64,000 bases of DNA from Shewanella xiamenensis (GCF_014647135.1 NZ_BMOP01000008.1:1-64000), one strand, 5' to 3'; positions 1 to 10,299 are shown, numbered from the stretch's first letter. Notes: generated by a model from the letters alone, not told the origin. Program-made: numbers and translations.

Positions 1-554
1 GATTGTATTGCTTCCAGTTAGTTGTTTTATAGCGAGGTTTTGACACGATTGATGGGTGAGTTGATAGGCTATGCCGATCAGATCACCAGCTATGGTTTTA
101 GTTCAACTGATTTAGGAAACAAAGCCCCTGAACACAGCCAAATGCAAATACCTCAACATCAGCAAACGAAGCTAAGTTATATTCAAGTACCGCACGCTGA
201 AAGGGATGATCTTCTAAGACTAATACCCGAATCTTACTCATCAAATGTCCTTCAAATCTAACCATCTAAAATCTCATAGTATCCTTTCAGAATGAACTAC
301 AGCTTCCAGTTGCAGATAAATAGCTATACTTAGATAGGTTGCGCCACAAGTCGCTACAAGTTGCAACATACGTAAAGGGCGCCACCTAAATGTTATGAGT
401 AGTAAAAAATAGTTCTCATTTCGTCTATCCTACGATAATTTTAAAAAAGAAATGCCTGAACACTGCGTAGGAAATATCCGAATAGCTATCTAGTATTTCC
501 TACAAGAGCTTACAAAGGATAAAATCTGTACATAATGGTTATGGAGTTTTATTG
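1..554. other. Left-edge region without a convincing gene
   Basis: This AT-rich stretch precedes the response regulator gene. The only open frame of note is 22-261 (+): 79 codons from a TTG directly after a stop, with no ribosome binding site. Its Gln/His-rich product matches no family I recognise, so I treat it as a decayed remnant or chance. The last ~90 bases hold the probable promoter and binding sites of the regulator gene (listed separately). Confidence 0.5.
466..508 (+). promoter_or_regulatory. Inverted TAGGAAA / TTTCCTA heptads before the response regulator gene
   Basis: TAGGAAA (468-474) and TTTCCTA (496-502) form an inverted pair about 50-85 bases upstream of the regulator start. 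The heptad TTTCCTA is the known half-site type of BvgA in Bordetella, and EvgA uses a similar TTCCTACA core. A closely similar block (GTAGGAAAT-TCYGA) lies before the major pilin gene. I infer autoregulation of the two-component system. Not tested by any motif scan. Confidence 0.5.
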
Positions 555-1181
555 ATGAAGAAAAAAATATTAATAGTTGATGATCATCCGGTTGTAATCT
601 TGGCATTGAAAATTATTCTTGAGCAAAATAACTTTAATATTATTGGTGAGACTAATAATGGCGTCGATGCTCTCAGGTTAATTAAAGAACTATCACCAGA
701 TGCTGTTATTTTAGATATAGGAATTCCACAACTTGATGGACTGGAAGTAATTGATAGATCACGAAGATTAAATAATAATCCACCTATATTAGTATTAACC
801 GCACAACCATCAGAGCACTTTGTTTCTCGCTGTATTCAAGCGGGAGCATCTGGTTTTGTTTCAAAACAAAAAGATTTAACAGAAGTAACAGGTGCATTAA
901 AAGCAATTCTTTCAGGGCACTCCTACTTTCCAATATTGGCAAATAGCAATGTGATCTCAAAGTCTAGTCAGGATGAAGCCGAACTAATTAAAAAACTCTC
1001 AACTAGAGAAATGGTTGTATTGCAACAACTCGCAACAGGGTTATCTAATAAAGAAATTGCTGATAGGATGTTGCTTAGTAATAAAACCATCAGCACTTAT
1101 AAAACTAGACTTTTAGAAAAACTAAACGCTAAAACACTAGTAGACATAATAGAAATTGCGAAGAGACATAATTTATCATGA
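555..1181 (+). CDS. BvgA/EvgA-like NarL-family response regulator
   Basis: A cytoplasmic DNA-binding response regulator of 208 residues. The receiver domain (about 1-120) has the acidic pair D9-D10, phospho-acceptor D54 in VILDIGIP and the conserved lysine K104. A LuxR/NarL helix-turn-helix fills about 143-205 (LSTREMVVLQQLATGLSNKE). The ATG at 555 is preferred over the TTG at 552 because GGAG lies 8 bases before it. The kinase gene overlaps its stop codon (ATGA), so the two are translationally coupled. The partner kinase is BvgS-like, so the closest functional analogues are BvgA and EvgA. The fimbrial operon facing it is the likely target (inference). Codon use is much more AT-rich than in the core genes after 12 kb. 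Confidence 0.93.
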   Translation: MKKKILIVDDHPVVILALKIILEQNNFNIIGETNNGVDALRLIKELSPDAVILDIGIPQLDGLEVIDRSRRLNNNPPILVLTAQPSEHFVSRCIQAGASGFVSKQKDLTEVTGALKAILSGHSYFPILANSNVISKSSQDEAELIKKLSTREMVVLQQLATGLSNKEIADRMLLSNKTISTYKTRLLEKLNAKTLVDIIEIAKRHNLS

Positions 1182-4100
1182 AAATTGCGACTATAATAAA
1201 TCCAATTATTATAATAGCCATCACTATATTATCTTTTCACAAATCAACTGCACACACACTCGATAGTGATACTTTTTTACTGAAGGGACATCCGAATCTA
1301 GAAGCTGAGAGTACAGCATTAACTAAATCCGAAGAAGAATACCTGAGAAAATTTAAAATCATAAGAATTGCAATAACTGAGCCTAATTTCCATCCCTATG
1401 ATATCGCTGATAAAGAAAGTCAATACTATCAAGGGATTAGTGCAGATTTTTTACAGCTAATAAAAGATTCTCTCCATACACAGGTTGAAATTATCCGTTT
1501 TAAAGTCAGAGAAGACGCAATTAATGCAGTCAAAAATGGAGATGTGGACTTACTAACCACAGCAAATAGTTACGAAGAATATAACGGGTTAAAGCTATCC
1601 ATACCCTATATCTCAGATCGTCCAGCATTATTTAAAAATACGTCATTAAATGCTGAGGTCAAAACGATCTCAATGGCATATGATTACTTAGCAGATAAAG
1701 TTGTTAAAGAATACTTCCCGAATAAAACGATCATCAACTATCCAACAAAACAAGCAGCAGTTGCTGCTGCGGCTTTTGGTAAAACTGATGCTGTTATCAT
1801 GGATTTATCTTCAGCAAATTACATGATAAATAACACATTTTACAAGAGGCTTCAGCTAGACGATTACTTACATATCGACTCAAAAGGCATTGCATTTGCA
1901 GCTAGTGATACCAATGATATGCTGCTAGAAATTTTTAATAAAGCGATAAAAACAATATCTAAAGATGAAAGCCGACTAATTCGTAAACGATGGAGTGGAG
2001 GTGGATATATTATTCCAGAAAAAAGCGAATTGCCTATATTTAATGAAGAAGAAAAAAACTGGATAAAAAGGAATGGAAAAATAAATGTTGTCTTTAACGA
2101 GTATATGGCTCCTCTATCCTATCTTAATAGTTCAGGACGTCCTGCAGGATACGCAATTGAGATCTTGGAGTTATTAAGATTATACTCTGGATTAGATATT
2201 GATTATACATCTTCAAAAGACTTTAATGAGCAGCAGGAACTAGTTTTAAAAAGCAAAACGCCATATATCACCATATTAACACCAAATAAAAACAGAGCAA
2301 TTTTTTTTGACTTTTCATCAGAATTTTCCAGCTCACCTTACATTATTGTCCAAAGGAAAAACAACGTTGAAATTAATGATCCGATAATAGCAATACCCCG
2401 TGGTCATGCTATTGAAGAATATACTAGACAATATATTAAATTTAAAGAGATAAAGCTAACATCTAACTTTATCGAGGCTCTAGATACAGTAAAAAACAGT
2501 GAAGCTGATTACACCATTATACCATTAAATATTGCAGACTATTATAACCATGGCTATTTTGATGACATACTTGAAGTTAAAGAGGTGGTGGAGAAAATTC
2601 CGACTGCCGCGGCTAACTTTGCCGTGAAAAAGGAAGAGCACATACTGGTTGACATTATTAACAAAACATTAATTGCGATACCACCAAACGAACTACAAAC
2701 TTTAGAAAATTACTGGAGAAGTAATTCTCTACCAGCAAAACAGACCTGGAAAGATTATCGTTATACAATTTATACCATTTTAATTTCATCATTAATTTTA
2801 ATTTTAGTATCGATAGGTTGGACACTATACACTAGACAACACTATAGACAGCGGCTAAAAGCAACAAAAGCTCTTGATGGGCAATTGTTATTTATGCAAC
2901 AGATCGTTGATGCTATACCACACCCCATCTATGTAAGAAATAAACGACGTGAACTTACTATGTGTAACGAAAGTTACCTTAGAACATTCAATTCTTCACG
3001 TGAAGAGTTATTGCACAAAACAACTATAGAAGGAACTATTCGTGCTATTGAGGCACCTCTGGTTGATAAGGAATATATACAAGCTTTAGAGGACGGCATT
3101 CCCATATTTAAAGATAGAGAGTTACATATTGACGGTGTAAAATATAATATTTACCACTGGTTCAAATCCTATGGTGACGATGCTGGAAATATTGAAGGTA
3201 TTATTGGCGGATGGATAGATGTTAGTGACCGAGTCAAATTAATTAAAGAGTTAGAAAATGCAAAAGAAGTTGCAGATACGGCAAGCCAAGCCAAAAGCAC
3301 TTTCTTAGCGACTATGAGCCATGAAATCAGGACCCCAATGAATGCTATAATTGGCATGTTAGAGTTAGCGCTTAAGAGTCCAAATTTACCAGTTTCGGAA
3401 CTAAACACGATTAAAGTAGCTTACGACTCTGCAAACGGCTTACTTGAACTTATTGGCGACATTCTTGATATAGCACGCATTGAAGCAGGGCAATTAACAT
3501 TATCTCCAGTAAGAACCAATTTAAAATCAATTGTTACTTCCGTGGTTAGGGTGTTTGAGGGACTAGCACATCAAAAAGGCTTATCACTAGAGCTTAACTT
3601 TGATACTCATATTAAAAATGATGTGCTAGTAGATCCCATGAGGATAAAGCAAATACTATCAAATTTAATCGGCAATGCAATTAAATTTACCGCAGTTGGC
3701 AGCGTAAAAATATCTGTCAGTTGTGCGAATCTAAGTAACAGCCAATGTTGCTTTATTTTCACGGTTATAGATACAGGCATAGGAATTTCACCGGAAGATC
3801 AGCTAAAACTCTTTATGCCATTTTCACAAGGTCATGAATCCCATAATAAATATGGTGGAACCGGATTAGGATTAATGATTTGTCGTTCATTGTGTGAAAT
3901 GATGGGTGGAACATTAGAATTAAAAAGCCAGCTAAACTCAGGAACAGAGATTAGAATGGAGCTGAGATTAAATTTACTCGAAGAACTACCAAAAATAGTA
4001 GAAACACAGATAATAGATTATCATAAGGAAGAACAATCCTATAATATACTCATTGTGGACGATCACCCAGCAAATCGATTATTACTTGCTCAGCAATTAA

Positions 4101-4768
4101 AATTTTTAGGTCATAATGTTATTGAATCTGACAATGGAAAATCTGCTATTGATCTTTTTAAAGAAAACGAAATTCAGTACATTATTACTGATTGCAATAT
4201 GCCTGAGATGGACGGATATGAATTTTGCAAGAATATAAGAAATATTGAAAAACACTATAGTAAGATTGCTCCTATTATAATTGGCTATACTGCTAATGCT
4301 CAAAAAGAGGTTAAGGACGCATGTTTAAAGGCAGGAATGAATAATTGTTTATTTAAACCTATTAGCTTACAAGAATTAAGTGATGCACTATTAATTCACA
4401 ACCAAGTTTATAATAGTGATATTTCCGAGATCAGTTTTTCACCTGATGTTGTTAATAACCTAACTGGTAACAATAAAGAGCTGATTATAAAACTACTTAC
4501 TGAACTTACTAAGAGTAATAAATCAGACAAAGAGACTTTAATCCAAGCTAAAAAAGGTATGGACTACCAAAGAATTAAAGATATTGCCCATAAAATTAAA
4601 GGCGCTGCAAGAATAATTGATGCGAAAAGACTTGTTGCATGTTGTGAAATCCTTGAGCAATCAAGCCATAACTCACTTGAAAATGATTTCTTATTACTCA
4701 TTGATACGCTAGAAAAATTAGACAATGAAATTTCAGATTACATAGAGAAAAACAATTCTATTGAATAA
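1178..4768 (+). CDS. BvgS/EvgS-like hybrid sensor histidine kinase
   Basis: An unorthodox inner-membrane kinase of 1196 residues, about the length of BvgS and EvgS. Order: signal sequence (about 1-25), two periplasmic Venus-flytrap domains of the SBP_bac_3 type (about 50-272 and 280-520), one membrane helix (about 530-552), PAS domain (about 570-690), HisKA with H715 in ATMSHEIRTPMN, HATPase with the GTGLGL motif, receiver with D1005 in ITDCNMPEMDG, and HPt with H1138 in IAHKIKGAAR. All four phosphorelay modules have their key residues, so the relay H-D-H to the upstream regulator's D54 looks intact. The flytraps suggest that a small molecule is sensed in the periplasm; the ligand cannot be told. 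Base composition is strongly AT-rich, consistent with horizontal acquisition. Confidence 0.93.
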   Translation: MKIATIINPIIIIAITILSFHKSTAHTLDSDTFLLKGHPNLEAESTALTKSEEEYLRKFKIIRIAITEPNFHPYDIADKESQYYQGISADFLQLIKDSLHTQVEIIRFKVREDAINAVKNGDVDLLTTANSYEEYNGLKLSIPYISDRPALFKNTSLNAEVKTISMAYDYLADKVVKEYFPNKTIINYPTKQAAVAAAAFGKTDAVIMDLSSANYMINNTFYKRLQLDDYLHIDSKGIAFAASDTNDMLLEIFNKAIKTISKDESRLIRKRWSGGGYIIPEKSELPIFNEEEKNWIKRNGKINVVFNEYMAPLSYLNSSGRPAGYAIEILELLRLYSGLDIDYTSSKDFNEQQELVLKSKTPYITILTPNKNRAIFFDFSSEFSSSPYIIVQRKNNVEINDPIIAIPRGHAIEEYTRQYIKFKEIKLTSNFIEALDTVKNSEADYTIIPLNIADYYNHGYFDDILEVKEVVEKIPTAAANFAVKKEEHILVDIINKTLIAIPPNELQTLENYWRSNSLPAKQTWKDYRYTIYTILISSLILILVSIGWTLYTRQHYRQRLKATKALDGQLLFMQQIVDAIPHPIYVRNKRRELTMCNESYLRTFNSSREELLHKTTIEGTIRAIEAPLVDKEYIQALEDGIPIFKDRELHIDGVKYNIYHWFKSYGDDAGNIEGIIGGWIDVSDRVKLIKELENAKEVADTASQAKSTFLATMSHEIRTPMNAIIGMLELALKSPNLPVSELNTIKVAYDSANGLLELIGDILDIARIEAGQLTLSPVRTNLKSIVTSVVRVFEGLAHQKGLSLELNFDTHIKNDVLVDPMRIKQILSNLIGNAIKFTAVGSVKISVSCANLSNSQCCFIFTVIDTGIGISPEDQLKLFMPFSQGHESHNKYGGTGLGLMICRSLCEMMGGTLELKSQLNSGTEIRMELRLNLLEELPKIVETQIIDYHKEEQSYNILIVDDHPANRLLLAQQLKFLGHNVIESDNGKSAIDLFKENEIQYIITDCNMPEMDGYEFCKNIRNIEKHYSKIAPIIIGYTANAQKEVKDACLKAGMNNCLFKPISLQELSDALLIHNQVYNSDISEISFSPDVVNNLTGNNKELIIKLLTELTKSNKSDKETLIQAKKGMDYQRIKDIAHKIKGAARIIDAKRLVACCEILEQSSHNSLENDFLLLIDTLEKLDNEISDYIEKNNSIE

Positions 4769-4786
4769 TTTCACTAAAAAATTTAA

Positions 4787-4815
4787 GCCAAAAGAGCACT
4801 GATAGCCCTTTTGGC
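4787..4815. terminator. Bidirectional terminator between kinase and fimbrial operon
   Basis: GCCAAAAG (4787-4794) pairs with CTTTTGGC (4808-4815) between two convergent transcription units. A-rich and T-rich flanks lie on both sides. The right arm touches the stop codon of the distal fimbrial chaperone. Confidence 0.6.
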
Positions 4816-5564
4816 TAATTTATTAACTTAGTATGTCTCGAGTTTATAACACCATCATCATCAATGTAGTCAAACTTAATTTTAATATCTTTAGAATTTA
4901 ACACTTTGTCTTGACTAACTATGTTAATGGATTTGCTAGAGAATGGCGACAAGGTTTCTGGATAAATTTCAACTTCATTAAAACCATCTGAAATCGAAAC
5001 CTTACTATAAACAATAAAAAATGGTGAATCATTTTTTATTGTTAATTTATTATTATCAATAGAAAAATATTGTTTATCAAATCTTGTATCCTGCTGCATT
5101 TTTAATTTAATTGGCCTTAAAAATACTTTTATTTGTGTTCTTATGGTTAAAATCATCAATTGATTATCAGAACTAGATACATCGTTACCTGGCTGAGGCG
5201 GTATTTCATAAATGTTTAGCCAATACATTTCTTCCTGATCACGCTTTTCAGTGTGATTCAAATTGATCAATCGAATACTTTTATGTTCTCCTGGGGTGAA
5301 CTTTAACATTCCAGGCACAACCATTATTGGCGCCTTAGTATTTTCTGGCGTAGCATTGATATCACCATCATCAACCCATAATTGAGTGATTACAGGAAAG
5401 TCATTCGTATTAGCCAATGTTAGCTGTTGTGCTTGCTCATTGTCATACATAACGACTCTGGTTTTATCCATGACTACGCCTGCAATACAGTTTGTACTGG
5501 CCAACAAGATGAAGCCTAAGATAGCTATTTTATTGAACACGAATAAGCACTTGAGCCTGTGCAT
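4815..5564 (-). CDS. Fimbrial periplasmic chaperone (PapD/FimC family), distal copy
   Basis: A secreted chaperone of 249 residues that would stabilise pilin subunits in the periplasm by donor-strand complementation and deliver them to the usher. It has a hydrophobic leader (about 8-28, ending near NCIAG). The N-terminal Ig-like domain holds a subunit-binding segment KTRVVMYDNEQAQQLTLANT and a G1-strand region with QLMILTIRTQIKVFLRP; a C-terminal Ig domain follows. It is the last gene of the operon and overlaps the adhesin gene by 35 bases, suggesting coupled translation. It differs clearly from the proximal chaperone (9541-10278), so it is probably dedicated to the tip adhesin (inference). 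The start is the only ATG that keeps the leader. Confidence 0.88.
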   Translation of the reverse strand: MHRLKCLFVFNKIAILGFILLASTNCIAGVVMDKTRVVMYDNEQAQQLTLANTNDFPVITQLWVDDGDINATPENTKAPIMVVPGMLKFTPGEHKSIRLINLNHTEKRDQEEMYWLNIYEIPPQPGNDVSSSDNQLMILTIRTQIKVFLRPIKLKMQQDTRFDKQYFSIDNNKLTIKNDSPFFIVYSKVSISDGFNEVEIYPETLSPFSSKSINIVSQDKVLNSKDIKIKFDYIDDDGVINSRHTKLIN

Positions 5565-6903
5565 AATATTTACCTGCCGTAACGGTCACACCCGGTATTT
5601 TGGTTAATTTTGCCGTATAGGTTTCGTGCAAAATAGTCACTTTATTAATCGGATCATAGTCAATATTTGTACCAATGAATTTGCGCCAACCATCCTTACT
5701 GGAGTCATATATTCCCGTTCCAAGATCTGGGAAAGTTTTAATCACAAATGGTTGTGTAAGACCGTCTTCACGTTCCAATATCACCCCAACCCCTTGTGCA
5801 TAACCAGGACTCCCATAGTTTCGGCTCAACAGATGACTCACGGCGGCTTGATCTGTTAGTCCCATAGCTTTAGCCCTATTAAAGCTATTTGTATCAATCT
5901 TAAAGCCAACAGCAAAATTTCCAGCTTGAGTGCCCGAAATAAAATCCCCCTGACACCTATAGCTCAATGACATATTGACGTTTACAGAGTGACCCTGCTC
6001 AAGCTCCTTGATTGTAGTTGTAGGAAAAAGAACATAGGGAGCAACGCTACTTACGGAGCAAGTTCCAGGAGTACGTCTTACTAGCATTTGTTGATAAAAA
6101 CTAATATTGCCTGGCCATTGCGCGTACCAACCAGGATAATGCGATATATGGTCGATTCCCTCCGTGGGATGAGTTATTCCTGGGCCACCAAACGCGATAT
6201 AACCCGCAGGTTGATTATAGGTATAAGCACTCTCGTATGGCCTATTAATAGCGCTGCTACCACTAACACCTCTAACATCCCGGATCCTAAATAACTCTAC
6301 CGTAATATCAGTGAAGTTTTTCGCTTTCACTAAAATACGCCCTTGTGCATCTCGGTCTAGTCCTGTCATTGCCCGCTTTTGCCATATACGCGAAAAATAT
6401 TCACCACTCTGATTATTTTTAAGCCTCGCAACAACATTTTTTATGTATGTTGAATATCCTTTATCCACACCATCAGCAACACCATCTTCATACATACCAC
6501 TATATGCATTGTCCGCATTTACCGAATAGTATTCAAAGATTTCATTCTCATCCGCTGCATCGCAACGAAACAGTACCTGTTCAGGATCATAACCTCCTCT
6601 TTGCCCGTAAGTAATAAACGGTACTATTGATGACGCTAACATGGTTCCATTAGGTTGAAATGCGGTATCTGATATATGCACTATGGGTAAATTGAGGTCA
6701 CCACGATTGGAGTCATGTGCACCATCCCAAATTGCGGTTTTACCATACAGAGGGTCAACATAGGATCCATTGGTTGGACTCGTAGTAGTGGTTGAGATAC
6801 GTTGACATTTTGCATTCGCACCACTGGCGATTAATAGTCCCGAAGCCAACAAAAAAGTGACTGCAAACTTATAACAATTTTCGTTAGTTACACTCTTAAA
6901 CAT
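5530..6903 (-). CDS. Fimbrial tip adhesin-like protein
   Basis: A secreted protein of 457 residues with a signal peptide (about 1-31, cleavage near ANA-KC). A large N-terminal region of about 270 residues matches no family I can name. The C-terminal ~160 residues look like a pilin domain: cysteines in TPGTCSVS and SYRCQGD, and an alternating final strand YYAQAQVLIRVQ. This two-part build, its size and its place after the usher are typical of FimH/MrkD-type two-domain adhesins, which sit at the fimbrial tip and bind a receptor. The receptor cannot be predicted. A purine-rich TAGGAG lies before the ATG. It overlaps the following chaperone gene. Confidence 0.78.
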   Translation of the reverse strand: MFKSVTNENCYKFAVTFLLASGLLIASGANAKCQRISTTTTSPTNGSYVDPLYGKTAIWDGAHDSNRGDLNLPIVHISDTAFQPNGTMLASSIVPFITYGQRGGYDPEQVLFRCDAADENEIFEYYSVNADNAYSGMYEDGVADGVDKGYSTYIKNVVARLKNNQSGEYFSRIWQKRAMTGLDRDAQGRILVKAKNFTDITVELFRIRDVRGVSGSSAINRPYESAYTYNQPAGYIAFGGPGITHPTEGIDHISHYPGWYAQWPGNISFYQQMLVRRTPGTCSVSSVAPYVLFPTTTIKELEQGHSVNVNMSLSYRCQGDFISGTQAGNFAVGFKIDTNSFNRAKAMGLTDQAAVSHLLSRNYGSPGYAQGVGVILEREDGLTQPFVIKTFPDLGTGIYDSSKDGWRKFIGTNIDYDPINKVTILHETYTAKLTKIPGVTVTAGKYYAQAQVLIRVQ

Positions 6904-6916
6904 ATCCTATTCACTC

Positions 6917-9526
6917 CTAGATGCTTGACTGACAATTAACAGGCATACGCACCAGTTCGGACGATAACTCAGCGTCTGATAAGGCATAATCAAAACTGCA
7001 AGTTTGTTCACTCAACTCACCCCAGGTCACTTTTAAATGCCCATTAGATGCAGGAGTACGGATATAAGCCATTCCAGCTTGGCCAACCATACCTAATATT
7101 TGGCCATTTTCATCGACCACTTCCGCACCAATAGGAATAACACCACCACTGGTCTTTTGAGTCATAAATAACACGGCATAGCCTTCGCGAGTCTCAAACT
7201 TCAACTTCACAATTGCCCCAGCATAAGGCGCAATCTGCTGCTGGGTCTCGAGTAATTCGGATGTACCAAGCATGTTTCCGGAGTCCAACGTCACGCGGTT
7301 CATTCTATAGGGGGTCAATGTTGGTATAACGGCATAACCGGCGGAATTAACTTCAGTCCCCCAGCTATTAATCACTTTTGCCCCATTTGCACCTTTGGCT
7401 TCAACAATAGCGAAGGTATCACTTAAATTTTGGCTTAATGTCAGACCGCCGGCATGAGCAACAACAGCACCACTTATTCCAGCACTCATTTGTTGATAGG
7501 AATCTGCTATTGAGTAACTGCCCGAAAGCGTTGCTTGGCTAAATCGCTTCTGTGTATTCACTCCAAGGCTCTTACTTGTACCATCATCACTCTGTAATGA
7601 AGCATTTACACCATACGTCCAAGATTGGTCTTCCAATACAGTTCCAGATACGCCCATGTTGTAACTATTCATTCCGCGCGATGAATGGCTGGCTCCCATG
7701 TTGACCATGTTTGATTGCCGACTCCCCAAGGGGATAGAAATCGTCAAACTCAGCAGATCTTCCTTGGTTCGTGGAGCGTTAAAATCTGTTAACGAGTCAA
7801 GATAATCATCGTTATAAGCATACTGCACTGGGACTTGACTCGAATATTGACGAGAGAATGTCAGCCCTAAACTCCATTGACCTAGATTGACCGAGTAACC
7901 GAGTTGTAGCTGGTCATCATCATCTCGACCATCCCTATATTGTCGTTTAGAGCCGCTGACATACAGAAAGCCGTAGTCATCAAGGCTTTGGTTAATACTC
8001 AAGCTCATCTCGCTTCGTTGCTTATAGGTCTCAGACGTGAAAATATCTGATCTTTCAAGCGCTTTTCGTACGCCTAAAACATCATTCAATTCGCGGAACG
8101 ACTCAGTTGAATAATGATATCCAGCAAGTGCTACAGAGGTCCCCGTCTCAAAAGAACGACTATAGTTAACGCCTAAACGCCAACCATTCTCCCAATCATC
8201 AAGGCCAGCTTCCTTCGAGAGCTGAGAAAAAGAGTGGACAGCTGTAATACCAACGGCTCCCCACTCAGTCCCTAAAACTGTTCCAAGGCTGAGTGCATAA
8301 TAATCTTCACCAATCCGTCCACCCGAATTTAGGGTCAGCATATTGTTAATGCCGTACTCATAATTCAAATCGATAAAGTAATTACCAGACCCTAAATAAT
8401 TCACTTCACCAGCAGATAAACCATATTGTGAGTGACCTTCCCGAATTGAACCGGGAACCGCACTAAACGGAACAGTAAAGTCAGAAATTTTGCCATCTGC
8501 CTCTGTGACTTCTACAATTAAATCACCTTCATAACTCGTTGGATATAAGTCATTGATCACAAATGGCCCTGCGGCGACAGTCGTTTGGTATATTGCAATA
8601 CCATTCTGTTTAATAACAACTTTTGCAGTAGAATTAGCTAACCCTCGTACAACAGGCGCATAACCTCTCTGCGAGTCGGGTAGCATTCGATTATCCGTCT
8701 GCAACTGAAACCCAGTAAAAGGTAAACTCCCTAAGACATTACCTCGGGTATATGAATCACCAAGTAGTAATTCACTTTCTATATTAGGTAGCGCGCGCAT
8801 AGCATAAGTTCTTATTGAATTAAAATTATCTTTAGAATTGCTATCATAATCATTGTAATTATAGCTAGATTGATTTCTCAGACGCCATAAACCAATATTT
8901 ACTCCAGAATTAAACCCAGTATAAAATGCACGCATATCACCGCCATTACCCGAGCTATTTGTCTGATAAAGGTTGGTGTTATAGCTAATATATCCTGCAG
9001 TATCTCCCATGTTCCATAATTCAGGATGCACATATCCTCTAGGAGATTTTTGCATATAAGCTTGGGGAATTGTTATGTCTAACTTCAATCTTTCAACGTC
9101 GAATTTAGCTGTTGCACCATTCACAGTCAGCTCAGGTGCTTGACATTGTTTATCTAGTAATTCTTGATTGATATAGGTAGAAATGACTGGTGATATTTTC
9201 CAAAAATTGGCATCAAGACATGGATAGATTTCATTTTCACCTTCCTTCACAAAATCAACAATTTGCCGACTTACGCGTATGCCATTAATATAAATATCAA
9301 CCTGATATTTCCCTGGTGTAGCCTGTCCTACCGTATTAAAACGGGCGAGGTAGCTCTCTCCGTAGCCACCACCCAAAAGCAAGCTATCATCGAAAGTAAA
9401 CTCCTGAAAATCATCCTCTTTAAGCTCGTCGGCAATCAATAAAGGCGCAACACCAAAATTGCAATAAAACAAGCCCAATAAGGATAACTTTGTGGCCAAT
9501 GTAATACACTTTCTCATAATAGACAT
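6917..9526 (-). CDS. Fimbrial outer membrane usher (FimD/PapC family)
   Basis: The outer membrane assembly platform for the fimbria, 869 residues, full length for the family. It has a signal peptide (about 1-32), the N-terminal chaperone-subunit binding domain (FDDSLLLGGG after cleavage, as in FimD), a large beta-barrel region, and the plug/middle domain near residues 290-350 (KVVIKQNGIAIYQTTVAAGP, then GDLIVEVTEADG). The C-terminal domains end with a cysteine pair (TCSFDY and MPVNC). It recruits chaperone-subunit complexes and extrudes the pilus. It lies 14 bases after the proximal chaperone and 13 bases before the adhesin gene. A second ATG lies three codons in. Confidence 0.95.
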   Translation of the reverse strand: MSIMRKCITLATKLSLLGLFYCNFGVAPLLIADELKEDDFQEFTFDDSLLLGGGYGESYLARFNTVGQATPGKYQVDIYINGIRVSRQIVDFVKEGENEIYPCLDANFWKISPVISTYINQELLDKQCQAPELTVNGATAKFDVERLKLDITIPQAYMQKSPRGYVHPELWNMGDTAGYISYNTNLYQTNSSGNGGDMRAFYTGFNSGVNIGLWRLRNQSSYNYNDYDSNSKDNFNSIRTYAMRALPNIESELLLGDSYTRGNVLGSLPFTGFQLQTDNRMLPDSQRGYAPVVRGLANSTAKVVIKQNGIAIYQTTVAAGPFVINDLYPTSYEGDLIVEVTEADGKISDFTVPFSAVPGSIREGHSQYGLSAGEVNYLGSGNYFIDLNYEYGINNMLTLNSGGRIGEDYYALSLGTVLGTEWGAVGITAVHSFSQLSKEAGLDDWENGWRLGVNYSRSFETGTSVALAGYHYSTESFRELNDVLGVRKALERSDIFTSETYKQRSEMSLSINQSLDDYGFLYVSGSKRQYRDGRDDDDQLQLGYSVNLGQWSLGLTFSRQYSSQVPVQYAYNDDYLDSLTDFNAPRTKEDLLSLTISIPLGSRQSNMVNMGASHSSRGMNSYNMGVSGTVLEDQSWTYGVNASLQSDDGTSKSLGVNTQKRFSQATLSGSYSIADSYQQMSAGISGAVVAHAGGLTLSQNLSDTFAIVEAKGANGAKVINSWGTEVNSAGYAVIPTLTPYRMNRVTLDSGNMLGTSELLETQQQIAPYAGAIVKLKFETREGYAVLFMTQKTSGGVIPIGAEVVDENGQILGMVGQAGMAYIRTPASNGHLKVTWGELSEQTCSFDYALSDAELSSELVRMPVNCQSSI

Positions 9527-9540
9527 TTCACTTAATTTTA

Positions 9541-10278
9541 TTATTTTATTTCATATTCATACTTTATAAACCCACCAAAATCATTGACGATAGTGAATTT
9601 AACTTTCATTGGATGAATAGAAACAAACTGTTGATTATATACCTTAATAAGCTTATTCCCTTTTGGCTCAACCATATCAACTGGAATTTTAAGCTCTTGA
9701 TTGCCCGAGATAAGTTTCACGTCCACAAATGAAGCATAAAATGGCGATTTATTATTAACATCAACCTCTATACCACCATTCATATTTTTCACGTTAAAGC
9801 TAATTTCTTTTCCAATATTTTCAGGATTCGACCTAATCTCAACTGGCCTATAAAAAATCTTGACTCTATTTTTAAGCATAACTAACATCTGGTTTTCACC
9901 CGCATTATCTTTAGATATTGGGGGAATTTGTAAAAAGTTAAGATAAAATAAGCTTTCCCGATCTTTAGGAAGATTATCACCACTGTATATTAAGCGGAAT
10001 AATTGTCCTCGATTAGGCTCTATTCTAAAGATCGCTGGTAACGCTAAAAATGGACCATCTGCATTTTCAGGAGTAGACTCAGAATTATTAATATCTGTCC
10101 AAACCTGAACTACGTTTGGAAAACTATCATTATTTCTTAACTGAACACTACGCTCTTTAGCATCACTAGGATAAATCACTCGAGTATTGGTCATCACAAC
10201 ACTTGCACTCGATGGGAAAACGATAATTAGTAATGAAATTAGAACTGATAAGCGCACAGATAAAGGAAGAATTGACAT
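9541..10278 (-). CDS. Fimbrial periplasmic chaperone (PapD/FimC family), proximal copy
   Basis: A 245-residue secreted chaperone for the major pilin. It has a signal sequence (about 1-25, ending FPSSA-SV), the subunit-binding strand NTRVIYPSDAKERSVQLRNN, RIEPNRGQLFRLIYSGD, and a G1 strand region MLVMLKNRVKIFYRPVEI. The final ~80 residues form the second Ig domain. It follows the pilin gene, separated from it by a strong hairpin (10300-10325), and precedes the usher, the common chaperone-usher order. Downstream genes therefore probably get less transcript than the pilin. Confidence 0.92.
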   Translation of the reverse strand: MSILPLSVRLSVLISLLIIVFPSSASVVMTNTRVIYPSDAKERSVQLRNNDSFPNVVQVWTDINNSESTPENADGPFLALPAIFRIEPNRGQLFRLIYSGDNLPKDRESLFYLNFLQIPPISKDNAGENQMLVMLKNRVKIFYRPVEIRSNPENIGKEISFNVKNMNGGIEVDVNNKSPFYASFVDVKLISGNQELKIPVDMVEPKGNKLIKVYNQQFVSIHPMKVKFTIVNDFGGFIKYEYEIK

Positions 10279-10299
10279 ATTATTTCCACAAAGCCGGAG

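Noticed and set aside
22-261. 79-codon open frame at the left edge
   Set aside because: It starts at a TTG directly after a stop with no ribosome binding site, has a Gln/His-rich product unlike any known family, and could be chance or a remnant.
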